Positions 1-11,726 of a stretch of DNA of 64,000 nucleotides are shown here, piece after piece. Positions within the stretch are counted from its first letter, which is position 1. Each line of letters opens with the position of its first letter. The translations under genes and the position numbers were made by a program. Under the pieces are notes generated by a model that saw only the letters and a program-made list of their open reading frames with translations, was not told the DNA's origin and did not search any database. This DNA is from Cercophora sp. LCS_1 (lineage: Eukaryota > Ascomycota > Sordariomycetes > Sordariales > Lasiosphaeriaceae): assembly GCA_036250225.1 (NCBI GenBank), contig JAPZLL010000003.1, positions 744,001-808,000 on the forward strand. Direction: 5' to 3'.

Positions 1-1090
1 GAATGTCCGGCGCAGATGTGACAGCCTGGGCATACATGATGTCGCCATGGCAATCCGAGTTGGTACCGTCGTAGTAAGTCGTGTCGTCCATCAGCGAGCC
101 GTCATTGTTCGACACGGCACCGTGAGGCATGTCGTCGCTCCGCTCGTCATCGTCAGCCACTTCAGCGTCGGCTTGGCCGTCGGCCTCGTCGTCGCCAAAG
201 AGGGCGTCTTGGCTTGAGGTCGCATCCCGGTTGTTGGCGTTGCGTCTAGCCCTGAGGCGAGTGACCCTGCTACGAATGTCCCTGACGCGGCGCTCCTCGG
301 GTGTGGGAGCTGTCGGAACGGGTGGGAGCCCAGCAGCAAGGCGTACGGCATTAAGATCTTGACGATCATTCTTTCCGACAGTGCCATACCCGGGGAACAG
401 CTTGGGCAAGCCATTTTTGGCGCGCAACTCCGCCAAGGCACGGAGCTGCGGTTGGTGAAGGAGCGAGACTCGACCGTTCGAGTGCAATGGCGAGTCAATC
501 ACTTCTTGCGTTGGGGTGATCTTCTTTAGGGTCTCGAAATACAGCTTCTTTTCCTCCGGATCCTCGAGGTTGCAGTCGGACATCAGCATGGGTTCTCCCT
601 TTCGGGCGACCGTGTTCTTCCTAGTGCCAGACTTAGTAGCTTTGAAGCCCGTACCGGTTTGGTTGATCCCGTGTCGCATAGCTGTGTTGCAAATCAGCAC
701 TCGATACGGCATCATGTGTTGTAAATCAGTAAAGCTTACATTCGTTAGCGAACTCATGGACCCAGACTGTATCACTGGGCGAAGGTGAGTTCTTGTTGAT
801 ATTTTGAAACAAGTGCTCGCCTAAGAAGTTAATAGTTAGTGTGTGTCCAAGGGATTACACTGGGAACAGGGAAAGTAACACTCACTGAGGCAGGTCTCCG
901 TGTAGTCGCGGGGCTCGTTCTTTCGGCCTACCAGAATGTGGCCTGCTAGCCTTTGCATCTTGATCGCAAGCTCAGACCATGGCACCACTGGACCGTAACA
1001 TTCGTGTTCCGGGAGGCGTTGCTTGCAGAAGGGGACAATGTGCTTCCAGAAGATCTTTTCTTCCTCCTTTTTCCACAATGCGCCACCCAT
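1..1090 (-). CDS. Myb/SANT-like DNA-binding domain protein (3' end outside window)
   Basis: Three exons are visible on the minus strand: 886-1090, 740-820 and 679 down to position 1, where the gene leaves the window. Introns are 821-885 (branch TATTAAC, acceptor TTCTTAG) and 680-739 (GTAAGC to CAACACAG). The start ATG at 1090 opens MGGALWKKEEEKIFWKHI, the W-K-x-E-E-E-x-x-F-W pattern of fungal Myb-like domains, and exon 2 supplies the usual family continuation (a C-L-x-E-H-x-F-Q-N-I segment, then S-P-x-x-x-x-x-V). The domain covers about residues 5-95. Exon 3 is charged, rich in Asp and Ser, and looks disordered. A nuclear DNA-binding role is inferred from the domain only; no target is visible. 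The acidic tail continues off the left edge, so total length is unknown. Exon joins keep one frame throughout, which supports the model. Confidence 0.72.
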
Positions 1091-2266
1091 CTTGACGGTA
1101 GCTACTGGTGTTGTGGGTAGGGATAGAGAAGATTGCCGAGCGAAGCGAACAGGGGAGGGGAAAAGCCAACTTTCTTTGGGGAGGCGGACGCAAAGAACGG
1201 AGAAGGCGGGGCGCGGCCAAATCAAGCTGTGGGCGATGGGCCGTTTTGACTGTCGGAGTCGACGGGGCAACTGCCTGGTGTTGATGTCGCGAGATGGAGG
1301 ATGCGGGTTGTTGGTTGTTAGGTAGAGATCGGAGCACTAGGTAGGGAGCCTAGAGAGAACCAAGGTCGAAGGGAGAAGATAAACTTGGTTGCTGAAGTTG
1401 ACGGACGAGGTTGTCCAGGGGACCAGGGGTTGGGGAAAGGACGAAGTGTAGCAGGGAAACAGGCCGCGGGGAATTTAATGCCACGAGCCAAAACACAGAT
1501 TTGATCCCAAGAGAAATACAAACTCTGGCAGCCCCTCGCTCCGCCAACCAGCCATTCACGGCCCAGACAAGCACACGCTTTTTCCCAATTCCATCCGAAC
1601 CAGAAGCAGCCGGTCCTGACTCCTCGCCCCACCGGCACGTCCATTGAAGCATTCACCGCCCTAGATACGAAACAGTGCGGCGGGCAAGCCATCGTCACGC
1701 TCAAAGGGAAGGAGCACGAGTTGTTGGGACAACTTGACGAGGCCGTCCCCGGAGCTGGCCATTCCGCCTATACCCGCCACCACAAGTTGCACTGTGGACA
1801 AAAACGCTCGCTTCGTTTCCCGAATGTCACCAAATAGTGTCCATTAGATTCTTGACCATCTTATCTCCATCCTCAAACGTCCTTGGAGGTGCGGCTAAGA
1901 GGCCTGCGATCCCCATCTCCCCGGCTTCGTCCACTGGGACACGAGGGGACATGGAACAAACATCTTCCAGAACCTTCCGCAAGAACTATCCATCCAGTCG
2001 CTGCCGAACCTTCCCTGGCCTTTTTGAGTCACCCATTTGATAAGGTAGGCGCCGTAATCTTTGCGCGGCGAGTTCTGGAGCCCATGGCATTATATGTGGA
2101 CCATTCCACGTGCCTGACCGCCTGTTGGCTGCGGTGTCACGGGGGCAGCAGAGTGAAACAATTCCATCCGTATCAGCTGGCGGCCAAGAGATATGGGTTT
2201 GGGTCTCGCTCGTCTGCAATCGGCGCCAGTGCTTCAAATTGCCGTCGACACGGCCTGACATCTCCT
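1091..2266. other. Intergenic, no gene seen
   Basis: This 1.2 kb stretch lies upstream of the Myb-like gene and downstream of GEP4, both on the minus strand. It should hold the Myb-like gene promoter and 5' UTR. Short open frames here have no recognisable domain and overlap each other in several frames, so none is called. Confidence 0.6.
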
Positions 2267-3052
2267 TCATTCAAAAGGGCTAATCGGTTCTGGGGCAGAA
2301 TATCCGCGGGAAACAAGAAACGGTCCGACTTTTCGTTCTGCCCTTGAGAACTGCGTCATGGTATCAGCAACAGTATGAGCTACGGGAGCGCGGGGCGACT
2401 TACGATGCTCTTTTCTCCATGGGATACCACGCCCTCTCTGACCCAGACACCCCAGCAACCCATCATATTCGCGAGCATCATATCTGTCGCTAATCGGTCC
2501 CCGACGACGGCAATCTGATGCGGGGCTGTGACTCCCGTCTCAGGATGATTTCGAAAGTATGACATGATCTCGTGTCCGCAGCCCGGTTTCTTCACCTTGT
2601 GGGAGAGGACCGTCACCCCGGTGGCCTTCTGAACCTCCGACGCCATTTTTCCATCCACATCCCAGCTGGTCGCGCCCGCTGTGTTGGACACGATGAGCAA
2701 GCGACGTCCGGGATACGCCTCTCGCAGAGCCTCAAATCGTTTCTGCCCACTTAGCCAGTCTTCCGGAAAGCACGTGCAGAAACAGCAAGACATGAAAAAC
2801 ACCAATGCGAAGTGAATCATTTATATGTACCTTATAAGCCCCAAAGATTTCGTTCTGGTCCGGGTAGGCAAAGCAATCATCCTTGTCAAGCACGACGGCG
2901 TTGATCTCAACCTTTTTGCCATCTTTTGTGAACAGACCGTCGAGCGGAACTGGCAGGTCATTGAACGTTGACACGGTTGCATGGGGAAGACATAGTGACG
3001 GCTTGGTCAGCAGCTTGAATATATTGACCGACGCGGAGAGGTTGAGATTCAT
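2267..3052 (-). CDS. gep4: Mitochondrial phosphatidylglycerophosphatase, GEP4 family
   Basis: Exons are 2831-3052, 2404-2742 and 2267-2350, giving 214 aa. Introns are 2743-2830 (GTACAT to GGGCAG) and 2351-2403 (GTAAGT to ACGCAG). Gep4 dephosphorylates phosphatidylglycerophosphate to phosphatidylglycerol on the matrix face of the inner mitochondrial membrane, a step of cardiolipin synthesis. HAD-type motifs are in order: motif I VLDKDDCFAYPD (about residue 53), motif II IVSNTAG, motif III KKPGC and motif IV VGDRLATDM. The start MNLNLSASVN and the last exon ending APEPISPFE match the ends expected for fungal Gep4, so the three-exon model looks complete. The gene is divergent from ORC2 with 324 bp between the start codons. 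Confidence 0.9.
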
Positions 3053-3376
3053 ATTTGCTCTCTTCAAGTCTGGTTTGTGGAGTGAGCAGACGTCGAAATA
3101 GGGGTCGAGTTGGTTGGCTGTAAGACAGGGCGTTGTCAACACCCCTGCAGAAGCGGCAGAAGTGGGAGCTGCCGAGGCGGGAGCTTGGGCCAGCTGCCAA
3201 CCGAAAAAATCTGGGGCAGGCGCCAGGCGCGTCTCCCCTGACAGATTGCGTGTTTGGCGGTTGAGGGCATGGGTCCCTGTCCTGCGCAAGTGCAAACTCA
3301 AATTCCTCTTTGATATTCCGCAGCAAAGCCATGCGGAGGCGCCTCTCGACAGGAAAGTCCGCAGAATCAAGTGAAG
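3053..3376. promoter_or_regulatory. Shared promoter interval GEP4/ORC2
   Basis: 324 bp separate the divergent start codons of GEP4 and ORC2, so both 5' regions must lie here. No TATA-like element was recognised; the GEP4 reading frame remains open upstream of its ATG but with no other in-frame ATG of family type. Confidence 0.5.
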
Positions 3377-5126
3377 ATGGTCCGACGAAAAGCCCCAACC
3401 CAAGAGCCGGTCGCTGGCTCGCCGCGGAAAGGCCCCATCTCCGATGACCCCTACGAGGTACCCGATGACTCTCCCAAGCGCAGTCGCACGACGAGACAGC
3501 CCCGAGCTGTTGTTTCGCGACCAGCCCCGCCTGGCGATGCCGATGTCGACGATCTCAGCGAAGACAATGCTACCGAAACGAAAAAGCAGGCAGAACCGAC
3601 ACCAACCAAGCGGCGGCCTGGTCGGCCGCCGAAAGCGAAAGGCCTGGTAGCCACGCCCTCGGCCCTGCGCAAGAAGACAGTCGCTGCGACTCCCGTCAAG
3701 CTGAACGGCATCGGTAGCGTCGACACACCAAGTCGGAATATCGCAGACCGCTCGGCACGGCGGAAAAGCGCCAGGGCTCTCATCGACCGAGTTGTGGGAG
3801 GGGTCATTAGCGACGACGAGGGCGAAGAGGAGGATATTGCGCGCGAGATCTACGAGTCCAGCGAGGACGAGGATGAGGGGGAACAAGAGGGCCAGGAAGA
3901 GGGACAGAACACAACGACACCGTTGAAACGACGTGGGCGTCCCCCCAAAGCAGTTTCAGCAAGGAAACGGTCCCCAACCCCACCTCGCGACCTCCCTCCA
4001 CACGAACAATACTTTTACCAGAACAAGCCTGGTCTCACCAAGACCTCGGCAAATAACCTCTCTTCTTTGGATCTCCTCACTCACGAAGAGTACTTTTCTA
4101 TACTCCGCCAGGTCGAAGATCCCCATGCCAAGGATGTAGCCTTTCTACAATCCCTTCACACTGAGTCTTTCCCGCAATGGGCATTTGAGCTGTCCCAGGG
4201 CTTCAGCACCTGTCTCTACGGCTACGGTTCCAAGCGGCGTCTCCTCCACCAATTTACCACCTATCTCTCTTCCAAGGCCTCCACAGCGTCCTCTTCCGCT
4301 AGAATCGTCGTCATCAATGGCTACGTCCGCACCACCTCTCTCCGCGAGGTCCTTTCCACCCTCAGCACCGCCCTCTCACCATCCCATAAACTCGCGTCCG
4401 GCACCCCCGTCGCCATGGCCCAAAGCCTGTTGACATTCCTCTCCTCCGCAAACGCCACCCTCTTCCTCATCATCAACTCCATAGACGCCCCACCCCTCCG
4501 CAAACCCGGCACCCAAGCCATCCTCGCGCAACTCGCCGCCCATCCCCAGATCCGTCTCGTCTGCTCAGCTGACACCCCCGACTTCCCCTACCTCTGGGAT
4601 AGCGGTCTCCGCTCCTCCTTCAACTTTGTCTTCCACGATTGCACGACCTTTGCCCCCTTTGGTCCCGAGATCGACATCGTCGACGAAGTTCACGAGCTCC
4701 TCGGCCGCAAGGCCCGCCGCGTCGGCGGCAAAGAGGGCGTAGCCTTTGTCCTGCGCAGTCTCCCCGAGAACGCCAAGAACCTTTTCAGGCTGCTGGTCAG
4801 CGAGGTTCTTGTGAGCATGGACGAAGTCGCCGCCAGTGGCGAAGGCCCAGCAGTCGAGTACCGCATGGTTTACAACAAGGCGGTCGAGGAGTTTATTTGC
4901 AGTTCCGAAATGGCATTTAGGACGCTGCTGAAGGAGTACGTTTACTCACTCCCTTTTCCTTCCGTCGTCGCCCTTTAGCATCATAGAGACAAACTGACAT
5001 TCGAACCTCAGATTTCACGACCATCAAATCATCACCAGTCACAAGGACTCGTTGGGCACGGAACTACTAAGTCTCCCCTTTAGGAAAGACGAGCTGGAAG
5101 CTATCCTAGAAGACTTGATGTCATGA
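3377..5126 (+). CDS. orc2: Origin recognition complex subunit 2
   Basis: Two exons, 3377-4935 and 5012-5126, encode 557 aa. The intron 4936-5011 (GTACGT to CCTCAG) is placed so that the last exon reads E-F-H-D-H-Q-I-I-T and ends LEAILEDLMS, typical of Orc2 C-termini. ATG 3377 is the first ATG of the frame (an in-frame GTG two codons earlier is not used). Orc2 is part of the six-subunit complex that binds replication origins and loads MCM. The conserved ORC2 core starts near residue 240 (FELSQGF, then YGYGSKRRLL) followed by the AAA-like and winged-helix parts. The N-terminal 210 residues are basic and acidic, low complexity, and contain two AT-hook-like motifs (RRPGRPPKA near residue 79, KRRGRPPKA near residue 184). 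The gene is convergent with DED1. Confidence 0.93.
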
Positions 5127-6685
5127 TTCACGATAAAAGGGGCATAAAAATAGCGTGGGTGTTGTGCATTGAGAAATGTTATTAGATAATGCTGTAGACT
5201 ACAACATCCGCATGCATGGTTCAAACTCATCGACCAAGATTGACCAATGTCGGGCTTTTTGCATGCCAGGCGGACCCGTGCCGTGTCATCAAGCTTGTGT
5301 TTTACCAAGGGAGGAAGGAAATCTGTAAGTCGACGGGAAAGAAAACAACACGGACAAACGTCGAAATGATATCCATCCGCTCACGGAAAAGAATTAGACA
5401 CAGAATTCGAGTGCGCTGATCGATGGCCAAGTGCCAAAAAAGACTTTACCGGAAAGGTATTCTCATTTTCTCCTGGTGCATAGTGAAATTTAGAGTATGT
5501 GTTCGCCTGGGCTATGTCAAGTGGCATTGTCCAGATTCCTGTCAGCAACTTGATCGATACGGTTGCTGGACGTCAGTGCCAGGTTGTTTGCTCGAATGCT
5601 CGGGCGAGGGACGATGAAGCCATCGCGTTCCAATCGACCATCCATTTCATGAGGAATGCAACGCCAAGGTAGAATTGAATTGGCAAGCATTTGGAGGGAC
5701 TGGTTGCTTTCTGTGACAACAAGTCACCGAAGGGGAGGCACATCTCGTCTACGTATCGAACGGTCACGTATTATACAATTGAACAATGTCACGGCACACA
5801 TTCGCACTAGAGAATGTAACTTGGTGAAAGCTTGTGGATTTTGTTTGGACTCCTCAGCAGCAGACTGGTTCCAATGTCATGAGGGGACGACAGTGCCCCA
5901 AACTCCACGACTTCTCAACCTCAAACCCAGCTTCTGCAGAAGCCTGACCAGTGGCCACAGTCAGACGCCGTTGGTTTTCCTAGAAGCACTCCCTTCTCTG
6001 CCATTTCATCTTCAAAGGGTATCATGCTCCATCCTGTCTCATCCCCAACTGACGAAAAATCCCAGGTCTATCTTTGAGCGCTCTCCACCAGGCCCTAGCA
6101 TCTAGCGCCCTGCGTGAGAATGCCCGTCCGATGCACTTGTCGACCCAGACCAGAACCGAGAAATCCACTTTTGTCTATGAGATGCGTGTAAAGTGCAAAA
6201 CAAAACCATGATGCGCGGCTATGACCCCATTTTCTATGAGAAAGCGGATGCCCTTCATGTTGAAAGGGCGGCGTAGAAAACATGACGGTCGTAAGTAATG
6301 GTTGATCCAGATCCAGCTCTTCTAGATCTATCAACCATGGGCTGCAAGCCTTGCGAAAAAAAAATCGCACTGCTCCGTCGCAGTCGCTGTTGTCGACGTT
6401 TCTAGCTCTCGCGGGTCTAAGGGTATCAAGTCGTCGAGGTCCTCGGGTGAACCATGGGAACAGGAAACTCCGTCTATCAGCCCAGTGTGCACCGTAGAAC
6501 CTGATCCTGGTTAACCCCGCAGGGTCAAAAGGTCATGTGGTCGCCGCCAATTAAAATCTGAAACAAAAACCGAGTGCTGAAAGTCGAAAAGGAAACACGT
6601 AACATGTCTCGGAAATGCAGAATGCCCTCCGGAGACGCCGGTGGACGCCGTGATGTCAGCGCCTGAAAGGTCGTAATGAAGATGT
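5127..6685. other. Convergent intergenic region, no gene seen
   Basis: 1.56 kb lie between the 3' ends of ORC2 and DED1. Open frames up to about 150 codons occur but show no domain, no consistent codon bias and no splice-linked continuation. The part next to 6685 is probably DED1 3' UTR. Confidence 0.6.
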
Positions 6686-8877
6686 TTACCACCACGACTG
6701 GCCGCCGCCACCGCCAGGGTTGCCGTAGCCGCCGCCGCCATAGCCGCCGCCATAACCACCACCACCACCGCCATAACCACCGCTAGCGGGCGCACCGCCG
6801 TAGCCGCCGCCACCATAACCACCACCACCACCACCGGAAGGAGCACCACCAAAGCCGCCGCCGCCGAAACCGCCACCACCACCACCACCGCGACGGAAAT
6901 CGGTGTTACCACCACGGCCACGGCCACGACCACCACCGCCGCGGCCACCGCGACCGCCGCCATACGAGGACTCGCGAGCGATAGTTTCGAGGAAACCAGG
7001 AACCTCCTGGTTGGCCTCCTTGAGGAGCTCGATAAGCTCTCTGACAATGGTGCGATTGCCACGGTTGAAGAAAGCGGTAGAGATACCGGTGTTGCCAGCA
7101 CGACCGGTACGGCCGATACGGTGAACGTAGTCGTCGATGTCGGTAGGGAGATCATAGTTGATGACGTGGGTGACGTTGGGAATATCCAAACCACGAGCGG
7201 CGACAGCGGTAGCAACCAGGATAGGGCAGACGCGGTTACGGAACTGGCTCAGAGCCTGTTCACGCTCGCGCTGAGTGCGGTCACCGTGGATGGAGTTGGC
7301 GCGGAAATCCTGGTTAATAAGGAAGTCGGAAAGCGAGTCAGCCATACGCTTTGTCTCGACGAAGATGAGCGTGAGGCCGGTGTCGCCATGCGTGTGGAGA
7401 ATGTCCAGCAGAACAGAGCGCTTGTCAACGTCCTCGACATACTCAACCTTCTGGGTAATGTTCTCCGAGGTCGAACCGACACGGCCGACCGAAAGGAAGA
7501 CGTAGTCCTTGAGGAAGTCCTGAGCGAGCATCTGAATGTCGCGAGGGAAGGTGGCGGAGAACATAAGGGTCTGGCGGTTCTCAACACCGGGCATGTCCTC
7601 ACCCTGGACAATGCGACGAATCTGAGGCTCGAAACCCATGTCCAACATACGATCAGCCTCATCGAGGACCAGATACTTGATGTTGCAGAGAGAGATGCGA
7701 CCACGCTCTATGAGATCGACCAATCTGCCGGGCGTAGCGACAAGCAGGTCGCAACCGCGCTCGATCTGGCGAAGCTGAGGTCCAATCTCAGCACCGCCAT
7801 AAACGACACAAGGGCGCACCCAGGAGCGGTAGGCGAACTTGCGGGACTCGTCATAGATCTGCGAGACAAGCTCACGAGTGGGGGCAAGGACGAGAGTGGT
7901 GGGGTACGCCTTGCGCTGGCGACCATAGCCACCGCCCTGACCAGCCGGGATGGGCGAAGGGCCGTGGGTGAAGGCCTGAGACAAAATGGGGAACAAGAAA
8001 CCACCGGTCTTGCCGGAACCAGTCTGGGCGCAGGCCATGAGATCGCGGCCTCCAATGACGATGGGGATCGAGTACTTCTGGACCGGGGTAGGGATCTTGT
8101 AGCGCGCGAGCTCGATGTTGCTCAAGAGATGGGGGTCGAGAGGCGGGGCGCTGAAGGTCAAGACCGGCTCGGGGGGGTCGCGGCCGGAAGGAGTGACCGG
8201 AATGTCGTCGTACTTCTCGAAGTTGATGCCAGTGTGCTGCTTGGACGGGTCATCTGCGGTGCCGAACAGCTCGCGCTCAACACGCGGGTTGGCAGGGCCG
8301 ATAACGTGCTTGCCGTCGCGCCACTGACCATCGCCGGAGCCGCGGGCATAACCACCGCCGCCACCGCCAGCGCGAATGTCCATGTTGTTACCGCCACCAC
8401 CAGCACCAGAGTTACCGCGGTAGGCGTTCGGGTTGAAGCCACCGCCGCCGCCCTGCCGATTACCCCAGCCGCCACCCTGAGGAGGGGGAGGGCCAGCAGC
8501 ATCAAAGCCGCCAGGAGCGCCAGGACCGGCCCAGTTGCCAGCGGGGCGCGCATCGAAGTTGTTGTTGCTGTAGTGACGCAGTCAGTTTTCGCTCCAAAAA
8601 AAAAAAAAAAAAGGGGGGGGGGGGGCCGCCGTGTGTGGAAAAAAGGCATGTGAGGAATTGGGGCATGCGATTTGACTTACCCTGCCCAAGCGCTCTGGTT
8701 GAGGCCGTTCGCAACAGGACCAGGGCCGTTCATAGGCGGGGCGCTGGCCGCATCCATCTTGCCTCTCATATGAGGCGGAATGTAGGAGCGGCGAGGCTGA
8801 CCGCTCGCGAGCTGGGCCGCGGCAGGGGCGGAGTCGAGGGACATGTTGCCCATTCCGCTGCTGAGTTGATCGGCCAT
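6686..8877 (-). CDS. ded1: ATP-dependent DEAD-box RNA helicase DED1
   Basis: Exons 8681-8877 and 6686-8567 encode 692 aa; the intron 8568-8680 runs from GTAAGT to CTACAG. Ded1 unwinds mRNA 5' UTRs for scanning by the translation pre-initiation complex in the cytoplasm. Helicase motifs are all present: Q motif PTPVQ (about residue 226), motif I AQTGSGKT (about 246), PTRELV, TPGRLVD, DEAD (about 368), SATFP (about 403) and HRIGRTGR (about 548). The N-terminus SYIPPHMR is the usual eIF4E/Ded1-family segment. The C-terminal 110 residues are almost pure Gly with RGG boxes and end in QSWW, as in fungal Ded1. The intron carries an A17G13 run (see repeat). Long open frames on the other strand are codon-bias shadows. 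Confidence 0.96.
8596..8625. repeat. A17-G13 homopolymer pair inside the DED1 intron
   Basis: Seventeen A followed directly by thirteen G on the plus strand. On the DED1 coding strand this is C13-T17, a polypyrimidine stretch about 30-60 nt before the 3' splice site. Exact lengths are sensitive to sequencing or assembly error. Confidence 0.9.
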
Positions 8878-10946
8878 GATTGCAGTCGTGGTAAGATCGT
8901 CTCGGTGATCGGAAGATGCGAAAAAGTTTTTCGGTTTCGTCGCTTGTTGAGAATCTTGCTTTTTCGCAGGTCGCAGTTGCCTTCCGATACTCTCGCAAAA
9001 GAACGCAGACAGTGTTCGAATGAGAGTGGTCGAAAAAACGAAAGACGCCCAGTTGCAGAAAATCTAGCGCGAGAATGAATGCAGAACAAACAGCAGAACC
9101 GGATTATGCTGTATGGTGTTGTGCCTCGTTTCGCACGTATTAGACGGAGATGTTTCTCCTAGGATTCCTTCGAAGAACTAGAGACAAGTCTTCAAAAGAA
9201 AAAAAGGAAAGACAAGCTGAAAGGGAAAATGCAGGCTTGTGTTCGGGATGGATTAACAAATCCTGGTTTGTGTGGGAGAAGGGGAAAGTTTTTTTGCGGA
9301 GGAGAAAACGGGAGGACCCAAGTTTTGGACGTGTGTCGGGGGGGGGCTTACGCTAGTCTATTTAGGTAAAGCCGATTGCTGAGCCAGTCTTTGCTGTGTG
9401 GCAACTGCTTTGCGCTTGCAAATGGCAAGAACTGGAGTCCCTGGACCCCTGCAAAAATTTTGATGGACGTCGATTCATGTGGCAAAACTCTACCTACGTA
9501 GCAGACCAGCGGAAAGGGCCAATTCCAGTCACTTCTTCACATGCGGCTCCCAAAGGCGAGGCCGTCACAACGATGGAGAAGCACGAAAATCTTGAACCGC
9601 GATCTGCCCGTCAATAACCAGACTACTGCAAGGACCAAGGACGAGAGGCAACCGCTTGATTTGCCTCCCCGTTCCCCTCCTTCCCATGGGTAACCGGCCT
9701 GGAACAAACGGGGGAACCGCAAAGCCTCTCTTGCCTCGGATATCTGTTTTGTTCTTTACTTTCGTTGACTCAGGTCATATCACAAACTGCCCAAACTGGG
9801 TAAAACCAAGAACGAATGTCGACGAACTGAAGCAGGGCGCCGGTCTGTCCGAGCGTTTCGGGCTTGCTGACAGAAAAAGCCCTTTGTTTCGCTGGCTGTC
9901 TCGTCCGAACAAACTTGGGGTGAGCTGATCCTGCACCTTCCTCCCCCCACCCGCGACAGGCCGCCTCACCGCCTTCTGAAAGTTCGACGGCTTGGTCATA
10001 AACGTGGGGGAGGGTTCCAGGTGGCTCCTGTCGCGTGTGTGTTGGTTTGGGTGTCATCGAACATCACCCCTGTTCACCGCTTTTGATACGCATCCGACTC
10101 TCGACTCTACGCTCCCCGACATTCAAAGTATTCAACCTCTCTTGACTTTGATCTCCCCTGCAACGTGCCCATTTATGTATGCGAAGAAAAGCGTGCTGCA
10201 GCGCAAAAGCGAAAGCAACAACCAACCTGCTGCCTGCATGCGCTGTGATTGTCCCAGGAAGCAGTTCCAATTGGCTGGCACGATATGTCGCTGCACCCGA
10301 CCCACGGAACGGAGAGCACGCAAAGCCACACTTTCGGGAACAAAGTTGAAGAACAGAGAGGCTACTGCACGCTAGGCACGATAAGGAGTCCGCCACAAGA
10401 CTCGCTGGTCAGGCGCTGTCAAGGAACTGTAGGACAAGCCCATCCACACTTCTTGACCGACTTCATGACCAGCACCGCCAAATCCCGGACGCTCCGATGG
10501 CTTTTCTTGATTGGATGTCTTTATGAAGAAGATATGTATGTTCTTGAAGTCGCACAAGCAGTTTCTCACCCCCCATATCAATATGGGGCATGAGGCCGTA
10601 GACCCAAGTCACATCACTCCTCTACTCAGGAAGCCCAAGCTTGATGTTACCCCAGGCGTTTTTATGTTTGGGCCTTGTTGACAACGAGCCAATAACGTTC
10701 AGAGAAAAGACCAGGTTAATGTCTTGCGGCTGTTTCTATCCTCAGGGCATCAACAGACAAGAACAGGACGGTCCGAGACAAGCCAAGCGGAGAAGACCAT
10801 TTCTGTTGGCAACAGTCAGCATTTGTAAACGGCCCGTTTCTGTCACCAGCCGTCAAAGCCGAGTTCCGGTTCTCCAAATCGCCTGCATTTTTGGAGCTGG
10901 CTTGGTATCATACACAGTTTATTTCAACCCCATCTCAACGCCAAAC
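8878..10946. other. Large intergenic region, probable DED1 promoter and long 5' UTR
   Basis: 2.07 kb between the DED1 start (minus strand) and the 3' end of PRE1 (minus strand). No frame longer than about 130 codons and no recognisable domain on either strand. The part near 8878-9350 is rich in purine tracts and may be DED1 leader. No RNA gene was recognised. Confidence 0.55.
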
Positions 10947-11726
10947 TTAAGCAGCCTTGACCACCTTGTCGTCATCAAACTCGATATCCCGAATCCCATC
11001 CTTTGTCACTGCCTTGACGGTCATCCCCTTGAAGTCTATCGGTAATCTTCTCTTCAACTCATCGGTGCAGAGGGTGAGGATCTTGATGCCCTGGTGGAGG
11101 GTAATGTCCGGGTGGTGATGCTTGTCGAGGATGGAAAGGCAGTAGTATCTATGCGGCGTTAGTATAAGCAAAAGCCCATGTTGTCGTACAATAACGGGGC
11201 CCACATACTGTGCGTATCCATGTGCAGCATAAGGTACTGGGGCCAGCGATGCAAGATAGTCCATCCAGTGCAGGCTCGGCTTGTGGGTGATGGGGTCAAC
11301 ACCTCCCAACAACAGGTTCACGTTGTAGGGCTTCCGGGATCGCAAGCTCGATGCCAGTTCGCCACGAACAAAGTGGGCCAGGGCTGAGGGGGAAAGGTCG
11401 GTGTCATTGCGCATCGAGTATAGTTGGGCATTGGCTTGGATGTATTCGGCGAACTGCACTGTTCAAGGCATTAACGTCAGAACTCCAAAAATGTAGCGTT
11501 GAAACCGTACCTGTGTCTCCAGCCTCTCCAGAGAATGCCATCAGGGTGTGCTTGTTCAACGGTCTCGTCTTGTCGTCCGAGGTCTTGAGAACGGTAGCTC
11601 CTCGCATGGCGGCCTTGGATGCCGCGATCAAGGTAAAGTCCTTGCCGGTAATGCCAAGTAGGACCTCCCTTTCAAGAGTGTCAGCGGAGGGCTGCCTGTA
11701 GCGGTTATGAATTCAACAACTTACAT
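10947..11726 (-). CDS. pre1: 20S proteasome subunit beta type-4 (PRE1)
   Basis: Four exons: 11725-11726, 11511-11668, 11209-11458 and 10947-11148, encoding 203 aa. The first two bases of the start codon (AT) lie in exon 1 and the G in exon 2, because a 56-bp intron (11669-11724, GTAAGT to TTGAAAG, branch GCTGAC) interrupts the ATG. The other introns are 11459-11510 and 11149-11208 (GTATGT to GCATAG). The protein starts MEVLLGITGKDF and keeps LMAFSGEAGDTVQF, PYNVNLLLGG and the C-terminal GIRDIEFDDD, all diagnostic of the non-catalytic beta4 subunit (yeast Pre1 is 198 aa). It is a structural member of the beta ring, with no propeptide and no catalytic Thr expected. The gene is divergent from RRP9. 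Confidence 0.92.

Noticed and set aside
7121..8653. 510-codon plus-strand open frame opposite DED1
   Set aside because: It is an exact antisense shadow of the DED1 coding exon (Gly-rich, biased third positions) and has no domain; it even runs through the homopolymer of the intron.
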